From the NCBI GenBank assembly GCA_024697225.1, contig JAILGA010000073.1, forward strand, positions 1 to 47,654: a DNA stretch of 47,654 nucleotides, in the 5' to 3' direction. Below, one piece after another: positions 24,810 through 32,857 of the stretch. Position 1 is the stretch's first letter. The number at the start of each line of letters is the position of its first letter. This stretch comes from Lachnospiraceae bacterium. Lineage in GTDB: Bacteria; Bacillota; Clostridia; Lachnospirales; Lachnospiraceae. The notes under the pieces were generated by a model. The model saw nothing but the letters and a program-made list of their open reading frames with translations. It was not told the DNA's origin and did no database searches. The translations under genes and the position numbers were made by a program.

Positions 24810-25055
24810 TCAGACCTTGGAGTAAGTGGTCTGTGCCGTGACGCCTTCGATCCGGCCGAGCGCGCCCGCGAGAGAGTTGATCTCATCCTGCGGCGCATCA
24901 ATAGCGATGCAGATAATATTGATATCCTTCTGCCTGTAGGGAATACCCATACGGCCTATGATATACTTTCCATAGCGGTGAAGAAGCTCGTTGAGCTCGC
25001 TCACTGCATCTTCATTCTCAACGATAATGCTTAAAAGAGCAACTCTTGTATCCAT
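24810..25055 (-). CDS. TM1266-type iron-only hydrogenase system regulator
   Basis: An 81-residue single-domain protein with an ACT-like/ferredoxin-like fold pattern (VALLSIIVENEDAVSELNEL, IIGRMGIPY, INIICIAIDAPQDEINSLAGALGRIEGV). This matches the small putative regulator that commonly accompanies hydE/F/G (TM1266 family); its ligand is not established. The ATG at 25055 has AGGAGGT at good spacing; a longer frame from 25106 is rejected. It opens the maturation operon behind a strong promoter. Confidence 0.85.
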   Translation of the reverse strand: MDTRVALLSIIVENEDAVSELNELLHRYGKYIIGRMGIPYRQKDINIICIAIDAPQDEINSLAGALGRIEGVTAQTTYSKV

Positions 25056-25251
25056 ATGCGTCACCTCCTGTTTTGCTATTATACTCTGCATGAAAATTTT
25101 TAGCAAGACCTCTTGGCATTATTCTCAGGACGATCCCGTTATTGTCGATCTTCTTTACTTTCTCGAATCTTTCGATAATGGGCGTAAAACTGAAGTTTGC
25201 GATCTTCTGACCTGCCTGAAGTCCGGGGAAATCCGCGGCTTCCTTATTCAT
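25018..25251 (-). pseudogene. Unrecognised 77-codon frame between the TPM gene and the hyd regulator; remnant or small gene
   Basis: From the ATG at 25251 the frame reads through PGLQAGQKIANFSFTPIIER and GIVLRIMPRGLAKNF. Its codons look like those of neighbouring genes (many ATC, AAG, TTC, CAG). The same frame is open further upstream into the TPM gene end. No good ribosome site serves the ATG: GGAGAG is about 15 nt away and instead fits a five-codon frame that overlaps it by ATGA. The end carries the hyd promoter and the start of the regulator gene. I do not recognise the family. A truncated gene remnant is my favoured reading. Confidence 0.35.
25078..25106 (-). promoter_or_regulatory. Promoter of the hydrogenase maturation operon
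   Basis: On the minus strand TTGCTA (25101-25106), 17-nt spacer, TATAAT (25078-25083, perfect). It lies just before the regulator gene, inside a codon-like open frame (25018-25251). Confidence 0.7.
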
Positions 25252-25316
25252 GGGTGTCGGAACATACTCTCTCCTCTGAATCTTTTCGAGCGCTTGGAAA
25301 AAAGCTTCATGGCCAC

Positions 25317-26111
25317 TCAGAACCCGTGGCCGCCGCCTCCGCCGCTGAAACCGCCGCCTCCGCCGCCGCTTCGCCCCCCTGAAGAACCGGATGAGCTGCT
25401 CGGCGGATCATAGATCTTTCTTCTGCCGGTCTTTTTCACGCCGGGATTCTGGATATTTTCCATCCGCTCTATGTTTTCAAGAATCTCATCGGCATCCGTC
25501 TTCTTTGCCGCCGAAGTCGCATATGCCACGACAAAGCACAGTATCTCCGCTATGATAACCGCAATGCACAGATTGCCGACCCCGCGCAGAGCGCCTGAAA
25601 CACGGCTGCCGGACAGCCTCTGTACTATCTGTCTGTATCCTTCGTTCGCGCATTTTGCATAATCTCCCGACTTGGCATATTTATATACATTGTCGGTTAT
25701 CAGGTTTCCGTAGTCGGGTGTGATCAGCTTGCGGTCGGCGCCGTATCCGGTTATCCACAGCATGCGGTTATCCATATCGATCATATAGAACACCGCATCG
25801 GTGTCTTCAAAAATGTCCTCCGTCTGATATATCATCTCGATATAATCTTTGGTTTTATAGCCCTGGGCGTCATCTATGGTCATAAAGACCATATTGCCGT
25901 ATCCCACGCCCTCTGCCATTATGGCATACAGCTCCTGCTCCTGCTCGTCCGTCAGAAGATCGGCATAATCGCCGATATATGCGTCATATACTGCGCTCTC
26001 CCCTTCATCCTGCGCCTTCGCAAAAAGAGCGGACACCGGAAGGAGAAATGCCGCGACAAGAAGCAGAGCGGCAAAGATAAATGCGCTTACTCTCCTGATC
26101 ATATCACGCAC
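25317..26111 (-). CDS. TPM-domain membrane protein with Gly-rich C-terminus
   Basis: About 264 residues. A hydrophobic N-terminal helix or signal (SAFIFAALLLVAAFLLPVSA) leads into an extracytoplasmic TPM domain (YIGDYADLLTDEQEQELYAI, MVFMTIDDAQGY, MLWITGYGADRKLITP). A membrane helix follows (LCIAVIIAEILCFVVAY), then a cytoplasmic tail ending in a Ser/Gly-rich stretch, GGFSGGGGGHGF. TPM proteins include the PSII repair factor TLP18.3 and bacterial YgcG; many carry this kind of glycine-rich end. The start is probably the GTG at 26111, 8 nt after GGGAGG; an ATG at 26102 is possible. It overlaps the zinc-ribbon gene, so the two are coupled. Confidence 0.82.
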   Translation of the reverse strand: MRDMIRRVSAFIFAALLLVAAFLLPVSALFAKAQDEGESAVYDAYIGDYADLLTDEQEQELYAIMAEGVGYGNMVFMTIDDAQGYKTKDYIEMIYQTEDIFEDTDAVFYMIDMDNRMLWITGYGADRKLITPDYGNLITDNVYKYAKSGDYAKCANEGYRQIVQRLSGSRVSGALRGVGNLCIAVIIAEILCFVVAYATSAAKKTDADEILENIERMENIQNPGVKKTGRRKIYDPPSSSSGSSGGRSGGGGGGFSGGGGGHGF

Positions 26112-27780
26112 GATCGTCACCTCCCTTCTTGTTGAACTGAGGCAGCGGTCTTGTCATCAGCTGGTTATAATAAAACAGCGCGTCAAAGAAGCACCAGACC
26201 ACGCAGGCCATCATCAGTACGCACACACCGTAATAGATCGCATCCACATAGGGATTGAGCACCCAGACAAGAACACTGATCGCGGTCGCTGCACACAGCA
26301 CCCAGTTGCTGATTGTTCCGCGCTTTCTGGTCTCATCGTTGAAACCAAGCTGCACATAGGCCGCCACCAGTATCGGCTCCACAACGATCAGCCATCCGTA
26401 TTCCACAAAAACCGCGACCCCCGCAGCGGCTATAAGCACCAGCCACATGACCAGAGTGCCCGGGATACCCATGGCACCTGATGATTTTTCATCGGGTTTT
26501 GCCTTTTTCTTCTTTTTAGGCTTCTTTTCTTTGGGCTTTTCTTCTTCTCCCTCTGCGTCTGTTGGTTCTTCCTCGCCCTCATCGGTCTCGCTCGCGCGGT
26601 TCTTTTCCTTCATTCGCTCGCGCACGCGCTCTTCCCATTTGCGGTTCTTGATGTCCTCGTCCAGCTTATGGACGATCATGCCGTAAACAAGTCCCCCGGC
26701 CATCGCCCCGAACACCGTCGCAAGAACCGTTCCCCTGAGAGATGAGATATTAAAGGTCTGCAGGATGATCCATATGACAGCGGCCAGAATGGCCACACCT
26801 GCCAGATATCTGGCTTTTGCTATGGGTATGTCGGCTGTCATTTTGCCGGTCTGTCCATTGATCGCGGCATATGCCACCCTGTCACCGTTTCTGTAGGACA
26901 AAAACCACACGGGGAACATGGCAGATTCGGTGGACGAGAGCGTGGTCTTGGTATTCCTGATGAGCGCCGCGTCGTCGTAATCCTTTATTTCATATTTATT
27001 GAAGTCATCGATGTCCTTCATCTTCTCCAGAGTATCTCTGGCGGCCATTGCAGCGGATTCCTGCTTATAGGTCGTCCTCTCCACATCGGGTATATCGGCA
27101 TAGAAGCCCGAGAGATATGGCGTCCTGAAGGGCACTGTCTCCTTTGTGTCATAGGGTGCAAGGCTCTCAGAGATCTTATCGTCGAAAGACGTCGAAGCGT
27201 CATGGGTTATCCCGTTAAATTTATTATCCGCATCCACAGTCAGAGCATAGCTGTCGATTATCCTGTAATTCCCCTCTCTGTGCTCCTTGGTGCCGGTAAT
27301 GCTCAGTGTCCCCTTCTGCCTGAAATTGTATGACCAGTAAGGCATGTATATACCGCGGAACTCGTCAATATGCGCGGGATCCTTTAACTCTTTCGGAGCA
27401 AAGAGACTCCTGGAGAGCTTCTTTGCGTAGGTCTTTTTGCAGTCATCTTTGGTGATCTTGAACGGAATGATCCGCGCAGGGCGCTCCTGAACTGACAGCC
27501 TCTCCTCTAAAATCTGATGCGAGCCGCAGTAGCTGCAGAAGGCCGTCGCGTCGGAATCCGTGCTCATGAGCTCACCGCCGCACTGGGAACAGGTATATAT
27601 AGTGACCTTCATCTTGCCGGGTTGTCCGGCAAAATCCCCCGAAACCTCCTGAGCATCCGCTCCGGAGGTCTCCTCGGGAAATGTCTCAACATCAAAAGCC
27701 GATCCGCAGTGCTTGCACACAAGCTTTTGGCTGGCAATATCAAAGCGCGGATTTCCACCGCAGTTCGGACAGCTTATCAT
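26104..27780 (-). CDS. Membrane protein with two N-terminal zinc ribbons
   Basis: A protein of 558 residues. Two zinc ribbons open it: CPNCGGNPRF...CKHCGSAF (about 4-30) and CSQCGGEL...CSYCGSHQ (about 68-92). A region of about 250 residues follows (PFKITKDDCKKTYAKKL, YMPYWSYNF, FPVWFLSYRNGDRVAYAAINGQTGKM). Next come two membrane helices, a charged Lys/Glu-rich cytoplasmic segment (about 385-435), and four more helices. Similar proteins occur with TPM proteins in Clostridia; the function is not known. It is encoded between a small protein gene and the TPM gene on one strand, likely an operon. Confidence 0.78.
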   Translation of the reverse strand: MISCPNCGGNPRFDIASQKLVCKHCGSAFDVETFPEETSGADAQEVSGDFAGQPGKMKVTIYTCSQCGGELMSTDSDATAFCSYCGSHQILEERLSVQERPARIIPFKITKDDCKKTYAKKLSRSLFAPKELKDPAHIDEFRGIYMPYWSYNFRQKGTLSITGTKEHREGNYRIIDSYALTVDADNKFNGITHDASTSFDDKISESLAPYDTKETVPFRTPYLSGFYADIPDVERTTYKQESAAMAARDTLEKMKDIDDFNKYEIKDYDDAALIRNTKTTLSSTESAMFPVWFLSYRNGDRVAYAAINGQTGKMTADIPIAKARYLAGVAILAAVIWIILQTFNISSLRGTVLATVFGAMAGGLVYGMIVHKLDEDIKNRKWEERVRERMKEKNRASETDEGEEEPTDAEGEEEKPKEKKPKKKKKAKPDEKSSGAMGIPGTLVMWLVLIAAAGVAVFVEYGWLIVVEPILVAAYVQLGFNDETRKRGTISNWVLCAATAISVLVWVLNPYVDAIYYGVCVLMMACVVWCFFDALFYYNQLMTRPLPQFNKKGGDDRA

Positions 27781-27814
27781 AGATCCACCTCCTGCTTCCG
27801 TTCACAAACCCGTA

Positions 27815-28159
27815 TCATCTGTCATCATCCGAATAGTACCGACTGTTCAGATACTCGTTATACTTTGCGTTAGCCTCTTCACTCGCCTTTTTCTTCTTCC
27901 AGGTATCGATCTCGCTGCATATAGCGAGCATTTCATCCACAATGAGTTCGGCGCTCTTTGGCTTCTCATAGCCCAGATACGCATTCATACGGTCCATGGC
28001 TTTGGGGCTGCCGAGGTTTCTGGCGATTGCATCCCCCAGTTCCTCAGGGAAGCCCAGAGCAATGACAGACGATACAAGTCTGTCCCGTGATCTTCTCCAG
28101 TCACTTTTCAGTTCCTGTTCCCTCATGGTATCTTCTGAGCGAACCACGCTGACCTCCAT
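27815..28159 (-). CDS. Small soluble protein of unknown function
   Basis: A protein of 114 residues, rich in Lys/Glu/Arg, with no signal or membrane segment. The middle (LVSSVIALGFPEELGDAIARNLGSPKAMDRMNAYLGY) looks like a helical domain with internal order; the tail is charged. It starts the zinc-ribbon/TPM operon. The ATG at 28159 has AAAGGTGA 4 nt upstream, but GGAGG lies inside the codons after it and fits a GTG at 28147, so the start is uncertain. The region just upstream is the 58-bp tandem repeat, and the ribosome site is part of the last repeat copy. Family not recognised. Confidence 0.6.
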   Translation of the reverse strand: MEVSVVRSEDTMREQELKSDWRRSRDRLVSSVIALGFPEELGDAIARNLGSPKAMDRMNAYLGYEKPKSAELIVDEMLAICSEIDTWKKKKASEEANAKYNEYLNSRYYSDDDR

Positions 28160-28164
28160 TGTTC

Positions 28165-28330
28165 ACCTTTACCCGCCGGACAATCTCGTCCATCGCTATG
28201 GTTTCTTTGTTGACACCTATTTACCTTTACCCGCCGGACAATCTCGTCCATCGCTGCGGTTTCTTTGTTGACACCTATTTACCTTTACCCGCCGGACAAT
28301 CTCGTCCATCGCTATGGTTTCTTTGTTAAC
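28165..28330. repeat. Tandem repeat, 58-bp unit, nearly three copies
   Basis: The word ACCCGCCGGACAATCTCGTC starts at 28171, 28229 and 28287, exactly 58 bp apart. Copies differ by two bases (GCTATGG or GCTGCGG) and by their edges. Because 58 is not a multiple of 3, each copy shifts the reading frame of the overlapping transposase-like remnant. The near identity points to recent duplication. Confidence 0.9.
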
Positions 28331-28516
28331 AACATGTTCATCATGCGAGCGATAGATATATCTTACCATAGCCTGCAGTTTCTCGCCAGCATGGCCGGCA
28401 AGATTTTTGTTTCCGTCGGCATAAAGATATATCCGGCGGATCCCGTCTTCATAGGGAATAGAAGGATGTGTGCGATTGTTTTCACATGTTGGCCGGCGGG
28501 GCTCCAGACATGTCAT
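28217..28516 (-). pseudogene. Remnant of an Rpn / PD-(D/E)XK transposase-like gene
   Basis: The minus-strand frame encodes YEDGIRRIYLYADGNKNLAG, then EKLQAMVRYIYRSHDEHVVN, then AMDEIVRRVKVN. This resembles the mid-to-late part of Rpn-family recombination-promoting nucleases, common in Clostridia, where an IYLYT-G stretch, a YI-E-S/T segment and an EI-x-x-VK helix occur in this order. The catalytic N-terminal part is absent. Downstream the frame is scrambled by the 58-bp repeat. Its start lies in the first palindrome of the 52-bp array. Identification is by pattern only and needs a profile search. Confidence 0.45.
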
Positions 28517-28802
28517 AACAGTTTTTTTTCTTTTGACATGTCTGCACGCCGAGCTATCGACATGTCATAACAAGATTTTTGCTTTTGACATGTCTGCACG
28601 CCGAGCTATCGACATGTCATAACATGTTTTTTCATTTTGACATGTCTGGCGGCCTCAAACTAGACATGTCATAACAGATTTTTTTCTTTTGACATGTCTG
28701 GCGACCTCAAATCAGACATGTCAAAACAAATTTTTTCATTTTGACATGTCTGGCGGTAGGACTCTAGACATGTCAAAACAAATTTTTTCATTTTGACATG
28801 TC
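28483..28802. repeat. 52-bp periodic array of GACATGTC palindromes (six units plus a degenerate half unit)
   Basis: GACATGTC occurs exactly at 28507, 28535, 28559, 28587, 28611, 28639, 28663, 28691, 28715, 28743, 28767 and 28795. Distances alternate 28 and 24 without exception, so the period is 52. Each unit is a 36-nt element (GACATGTC, about 4 A-rich bases, a T tract, TTTT, GACATGTC) whose ends pair into a stem of about 12 bp, followed by a 16-nt spacer. The first two spacers are identical; the others are related to each other. A decayed copy, CACATGTT at 28483, keeps the 24-nt phase at the left edge. No gene lies inside. Confidence 0.95.
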
Positions 28803-28887
28803 TGCGGTTGCAGACATCAGAGCCGGGATGTATCATAACTCCGCTATAAACGATGTGCTCTAAAAGGGAAACTGATGAAAGATATCC

Positions 28888-29286
28888 TCACCTTGTGTCT
28901 GAACCAGTAAAGACATATTCTCCGTTCTCATCATACTGTATCCACCCATCCAGAACCTTTTGGTAATCATCTGAATACTCGCCCTTGCCATACTCATGTA
29001 TCTGGAACCTGTTTCCTTCAGAATCCGTGATGACCTGTCTTATCAGGTATCCTTCATAATCCGGGAGACCGGCCGGGCCGATATCTTTTCCGTATTCCTG
29101 CCAGACTTCGACAGTAAATGTTTCGTTTGGATAGGTTTCTTTAAGGTATTTCTCATATGCTTCTTTGCGGTCGTTGATCACGGTGTCGCTTATCTTCCTG
29201 TTTGATCTTATCGTGCATGAGCATAATGACGCTGCCAGACATATGCTGACGACCATGAATAAAAGATTCTTTTTCATGTTATCCAT
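28888..29286 (-). CDS. Small lipoprotein of unknown function
   Basis: About 132 residues. A signal peptide with lipobox LCSC (MKKNLLFMVVSICLAASLCSC) shows it is anchored on the outer face of the membrane. The mature part has a short soluble domain (YLKETYPNETFTVEVWQEYG, YEGYLIRQVITDSEGNRFQI, YDENGEYVF) with no motif I recognise. The start is taken at 29286 or the ATG 9 nt further in; a longer frame from 29358 would precede the signal peptide and is unlikely. It lies between the palindrome array and tex. Confidence 0.7.
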   Translation of the reverse strand: MDNMKKNLLFMVVSICLAASLCSCTIRSNRKISDTVINDRKEAYEKYLKETYPNETFTVEVWQEYGKDIGPAGLPDYEGYLIRQVITDSEGNRFQIHEYGKGEYSDDYQKVLDGWIQYDENGEYVFTGSDTR

Positions 29287-29386
29287 ACTCTTTTTCCGTG
29301 ATATAACCGTGTTTGGCAAACTTATTACATTAACCGGACGCAGATATAATCCATCCATGGAAAGGCAGGGAACGATCCTTCCCCGC

Positions 29387-31600
29387 TCAAGGATCGGTTG
29401 CCTGTAATCCCTTCATTGACAGGGAGATCCGGTGCTTCTTTTCATCCACTTCAAGGACACGGACATGTACAACATCGCCGACATGAACCACTTCCAACGG
29501 ATGCTTCACGTATCGATCAGCCAGCTGTGACAGATGCACCAGCCCGTCCTGATGTACGCCTATATCAACAAAAGCGCCAAAATCCACAATATTGCGCACA
29601 GTGCCTGTGAGTTCCATTCCCTCCCGCAGGTCGTAAATCTCCATCACATCACTCCGAAGGATCGGCGGCGGTACATCTGACCGGGGATCCCTGCCCGGTT
29701 TCTCAAGTTCTGAGAGGATGTCCCCAAGAGTATACGCACCCAGTCCGGTCTCTTTTTCCAGCTTATTAATGTCCGGTTTTCCAAGCTTTACCCCGCCCTT
29801 TGCAAGATCCGCCTCCGTGATCCCCAAAACCGTCAGAAGCTTTTTGGCCGCGTCATAACTCTCCGGATGTACTGCCGTTCGATCAAGGAATTCCTTTCCG
29901 TCCGGTATGCGCAGAAATCCTGCGCACTGCTCAAATGCTTTCTTTCCGAGTTTTGGCACCTTCAGAAGATCTCTTCTGCTCCTGAAGGAGCCGTTATCCT
30001 CGCGATATGCCACGATATTCTTTGCCAATACCTTCCCGATTCCGGCCACATAAGATAATAGCGACGCACTCGCCGTGTTCACATCCACTCCCACGCGGTT
30101 GACAGAATCCTCCACAACAGCGTCAAGGGCAGCACCCAGTTTTTTCTGGTTCATATCATGCTGATACTGTCCCACGCCTATGGATTTCGGATCGATCTTT
30201 ACAAGTTCCGAAAGAGGATCCTGCAGGCGACGTGCAATGGAAGCCGCACTCCTTAGTCCCACATCATAACCCGGAAACTCCTCTGTGGCCAAAGGGCTTG
30301 CAGAATATACACTGGCTCCGGCCTCATTAACTATGGCATACTGCACAGGCAGTTTTTCTTCCTTCAGAAAGTCCGCTATGACTTTTTCCGATTCCCTGCT
30401 CGCGGTTCCGTTGCCAAGAGAGATCAGGTCCACATGATATTTCGTGCACAGGCTGTATAATATCTTTTTGGCTTCCGCCACCTTATTCTGGGGTGCCGTG
30501 GGATATATCACGGTTGTATCCAATACACGTCCGGTAGCATCTACCACAGCCAGCTTACATCCCGTCCGAAAAGCAGGATCCCATCCAAGTACCACTTTGC
30601 CCCGTATCGGTGCCTGCATGAGAAGCTGTTCCAGATTGCTTGCAAACACCCTGATGGCGCCGTCCTCCGCAGCTTCAGTCAGCTCAGATCTGAGTTCATT
30701 CTCGATCGAAGGAGCGATCAGCCTGTCGTAGGCATCCTCTGCCGCAAGGCGCAGCCAGTCTGCAGTCATCTTATTACCTGTCAGCGTTTTACTTACAAGT
30801 ACTTTCTTTATCTCGTCCGTCGTCGCTTCGACATGGACTGTCAGGATTCTCTCCCTCTCTCCGCGATTGATTGCGAGCACTCTGTGTCCCGGGATGCCTG
30901 ATACAGGCTCGCTGAAAGCATAGTAATTCTCATATACTTCGGCGCGCTCCACTGCTTTCTTATTAACCGGTGCCTTCACCGTATCCCTGTCAGCGGTCTT
31001 TTTTTCCTCTGCTTTAGCGGTACGTGACTGCTCAGATGTCAGTTTTCCCTCTTTTCTCGTGCGTTCCCTGATCCATGTACGAATCTCGGCATTATCCGAA
31101 ATCTCTTCAGCAATGATGTCACAGGCTCCTTGCAGTGCGGTTTGTGCATCGGGGATATTCTTCCCGTGATCGATATATTTGCCGGCTTCCGTCAGCGGAT
31201 CCCCGGCATCCTTACGTCTCAGATACAAAGCTAGAGGTTCGAGTCCCTGCTCTTTCGCAATCATAGCTCTTGTGCGCCGTTTCTGCTTATACGGACGATA
31301 AAGATCCTCGAGCGCCGTCAGCGTCATGGCGTTTTCCAGGTCTTTTCGAAGTTTCTCTGTTAGCTTTCCCTGCTCCTCTATGGAAGCAAGGATCGTGCTT
31401 CTCCGCTCTTCCAGATTTCTGAGAGATGTCAGCCTGTCAAAAAAAGACCGTAACACTTCATCCGACATCCCGCCGGTCATCTCTTTCCGGTATCTTGCAA
31501 TGAACGGGATGGTATTCCCCTCATCGATCAATCGGATAACCCGGTCACAGATCTCCGGTCTCAACTCCAGTTCTTTTGCAATTATCCCGGAAATGTTCAT
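29387..31600 (-). CDS. tex: Tex family RNA-binding transcriptional accessory protein
   Basis: A protein of 737 residues, typical for Tex. The N-terminus (RLIDEGNTIPFIARYRKEMTGG) and LEDLYRPYKQKRRTRA are signature segments. The YqgF-like RNase H fold follows (VVLGWDPAFRTGCKLAVVD), then helix-hairpin-helix motifs (VGVDVNTASASLLSYVAGIG, LLKVPKLGKKAFEQCAGFLRI) and a C-terminal S1 domain (GMELTGTVRNIVDFGAFVDIG). Tex binds RNA and affects transcription and stress tolerance; its precise role is not settled. AAAGGGAAG precedes the ATG. An Ala/Glu/Lys-rich insert (about 195-225) is longer than I would expect. Confidence 0.93.
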   Translation of the reverse strand: MNISGIIAKELELRPEICDRVIRLIDEGNTIPFIARYRKEMTGGMSDEVLRSFFDRLTSLRNLEERRSTILASIEEQGKLTEKLRKDLENAMTLTALEDLYRPYKQKRRTRAMIAKEQGLEPLALYLRRKDAGDPLTEAGKYIDHGKNIPDAQTALQGACDIIAEEISDNAEIRTWIRERTRKEGKLTSEQSRTAKAEEKKTADRDTVKAPVNKKAVERAEVYENYYAFSEPVSGIPGHRVLAINRGERERILTVHVEATTDEIKKVLVSKTLTGNKMTADWLRLAAEDAYDRLIAPSIENELRSELTEAAEDGAIRVFASNLEQLLMQAPIRGKVVLGWDPAFRTGCKLAVVDATGRVLDTTVIYPTAPQNKVAEAKKILYSLCTKYHVDLISLGNGTASRESEKVIADFLKEEKLPVQYAIVNEAGASVYSASPLATEEFPGYDVGLRSAASIARRLQDPLSELVKIDPKSIGVGQYQHDMNQKKLGAALDAVVEDSVNRVGVDVNTASASLLSYVAGIGKVLAKNIVAYREDNGSFRSRRDLLKVPKLGKKAFEQCAGFLRIPDGKEFLDRTAVHPESYDAAKKLLTVLGITEADLAKGGVKLGKPDINKLEKETGLGAYTLGDILSELEKPGRDPRSDVPPPILRSDVMEIYDLREGMELTGTVRNIVDFGAFVDIGVHQDGLVHLSQLADRYVKHPLEVVHVGDVVHVRVLEVDEKKHRISLSMKGLQATDP

Positions 31601-31780
31601 TTGTCTTCCCTTTCGGCATCTTTGAAAAATCTCATCGTCTCTTCCGGACTCACTTCAATATCGCTTTTCAACTCTATGCACAGATGATATCATTTAGAAT
31701 AACGTCTTTTCAACATGGCAGCGCAATTATTGATAAGTGTGTGTTCAAAGAATAAGGAGAAGCATACTGCCATAAACCTT

Positions 31781-31803
31781 ATTATCATCATGAAAATGAT
31801 AAT
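31781..31803. promoter_or_regulatory. Palindrome upstream of the aldo/keto reductase, candidate operator
   Basis: ATTATCAT (31781-31788) and ATGATAAT (31796-31803) are exact inverted arms around a 7-nt centre. The half-sites resemble Fur/PerR-type boxes (TGATAAT-like), though the spacing is not canonical. It lies 28 nt before the start codon at 31832, where a repressor could block transcription or early elongation. Confidence 0.4.
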
Positions 31804-31831
31804 TCACAAAACCGCAAAGAGGAGGTTTTTC

Positions 31832-32761
31832 ATGAAGAATATCAATATCGTCAACGGACCGCAGAATGCGTCGGCTATTATCCAGGGCTGCATGAGGATG
31901 CCCGCTCTTTCCAAAGAAGATGCTGCAAAAGTGATCCGCACTGCCTATGACAACGGCGTGAACTTCTACGACCACGCCACATGCTATGGCGCAAACGGAG
32001 CCGCGGAAACGCGCTTCGGCGAAGCTTTTCCTCTGACCGGTCTGAAAAGGGAGGACGTCTTCATACAGAGCAAATGCGGACTGTGTTTTGACAGAAACGA
32101 GTTTGACTGGACTAAGGAAAACATCCTTTCGAGTGTGGATGACAGCCTGAAAAGACTGGATATCGAATACCTGGACACTCTTCTTCTGCACAGGCCTGAT
32201 GTGCTTTTTGATCCCGAGGAGGTCGCGGAGGCCTTCGATGAATTGGAAAAAGCCGGAAAGGTCCGGTTCTTCGGCGTCAGCAACCTTGTTCCCATGCAGA
32301 TCGAGCTTCTGAAAAAAAATGTAAAGCAGCCGCTCGTCATCAATCAGGTACAGCTCTCCCTGGAGCAGTCACAGCTTATCGACCAGGCTCTCTATATGAA
32401 CAATAAGACTACGGAGTTTTCAATAAACCGCGACGGAAACGCGCTTGATTACTGCAGACTGAAAGACATCACCATACAGGCGTGGTCTCCGTTACAGTAC
32501 GGAATGTTCAGCGGCACTTTTATCGACAACCCTGATTTCCCTGAACTCAACCGGGCTCTCGGAGAGCTTGCGGAACGCGAGGGCGTGACAAAGGCCGCCA
32601 TCGCCATCGCATGGATACTCCGCCATCCCGCAAAGATGCAGGCGATCATTGGCACGATGAACCCCGATCACATAAAATCCGCCTGCGACGCGGCAAAAGT
32701 GAACCTTTCACACCACGACTGGTATGCGCTTTATCTCGCTGCCGGGAAGTATCTGCCGTGA
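31832..32761 (+). CDS. Aldo/keto reductase
   Basis: A protein of 309 residues. The family tetrad is visible: Asp and Tyr in GVNFYDHATCYG, Lys in FIQSKCGL and His in TLLLHRPD. The C-terminal NADP(H)-binding part includes VTKAAIAIAWILRHPAKMQAIIG. It resembles the YdhF-type oxidoreductases that reduce aldehydes and ketones with NADPH; the substrate is unknown. GAGGAGG before the ATG at 31832 fixes the start; the in-frame extension to 31715 lacks a ribosome site and would cover the palindrome. A terminator follows. Confidence 0.9.
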   Translation: MKNINIVNGPQNASAIIQGCMRMPALSKEDAAKVIRTAYDNGVNFYDHATCYGANGAAETRFGEAFPLTGLKREDVFIQSKCGLCFDRNEFDWTKENILSSVDDSLKRLDIEYLDTLLLHRPDVLFDPEEVAEAFDELEKAGKVRFFGVSNLVPMQIELLKKNVKQPLVINQVQLSLEQSQLIDQALYMNNKTTEFSINRDGNALDYCRLKDITIQAWSPLQYGMFSGTFIDNPDFPELNRALGELAEREGVTKAAIAIAWILRHPAKMQAIIGTMNPDHIKSACDAAKVNLSHHDWYALYLAAGKYLP

Positions 32762-32791
32762 GATAATGGTTTAATAATGGATGGTCTCAAT

Positions 32792-32830
32792 CAGAGGGGC
32801 AGCTATTTTACGTTCGCCCCTCTGGTTATT
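32792..32830. terminator. Hairpin after the aldo/keto reductase, probable bidirectional terminator
   Basis: CAGAGGGGC (32792-32800) pairs with GCCCCTCTG (32816-32824) across a 15-nt loop. A short T-rich tail (GTTATTT) follows on the plus strand. It stands between two convergent genes. Confidence 0.6.
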
Positions 32831-32857
32831 TCGGTCAATAAAAGTACCGGGTTCACA

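Noticed and set aside
28217-28516. Intact small gene
   Set aside because: The frame begins in a palindrome of the array, lacks a ribosome site and is scrambled by a 58-bp tandem repeat; only a fragment of a larger family is recognisable.
28507-28802. CRISPR array (36-nt repeat, short spacers)
   Set aside because: Spacers are only 16 nt, two are identical and the others are related; the repeat is a long palindrome with T tracts; no cas gene is in the window.
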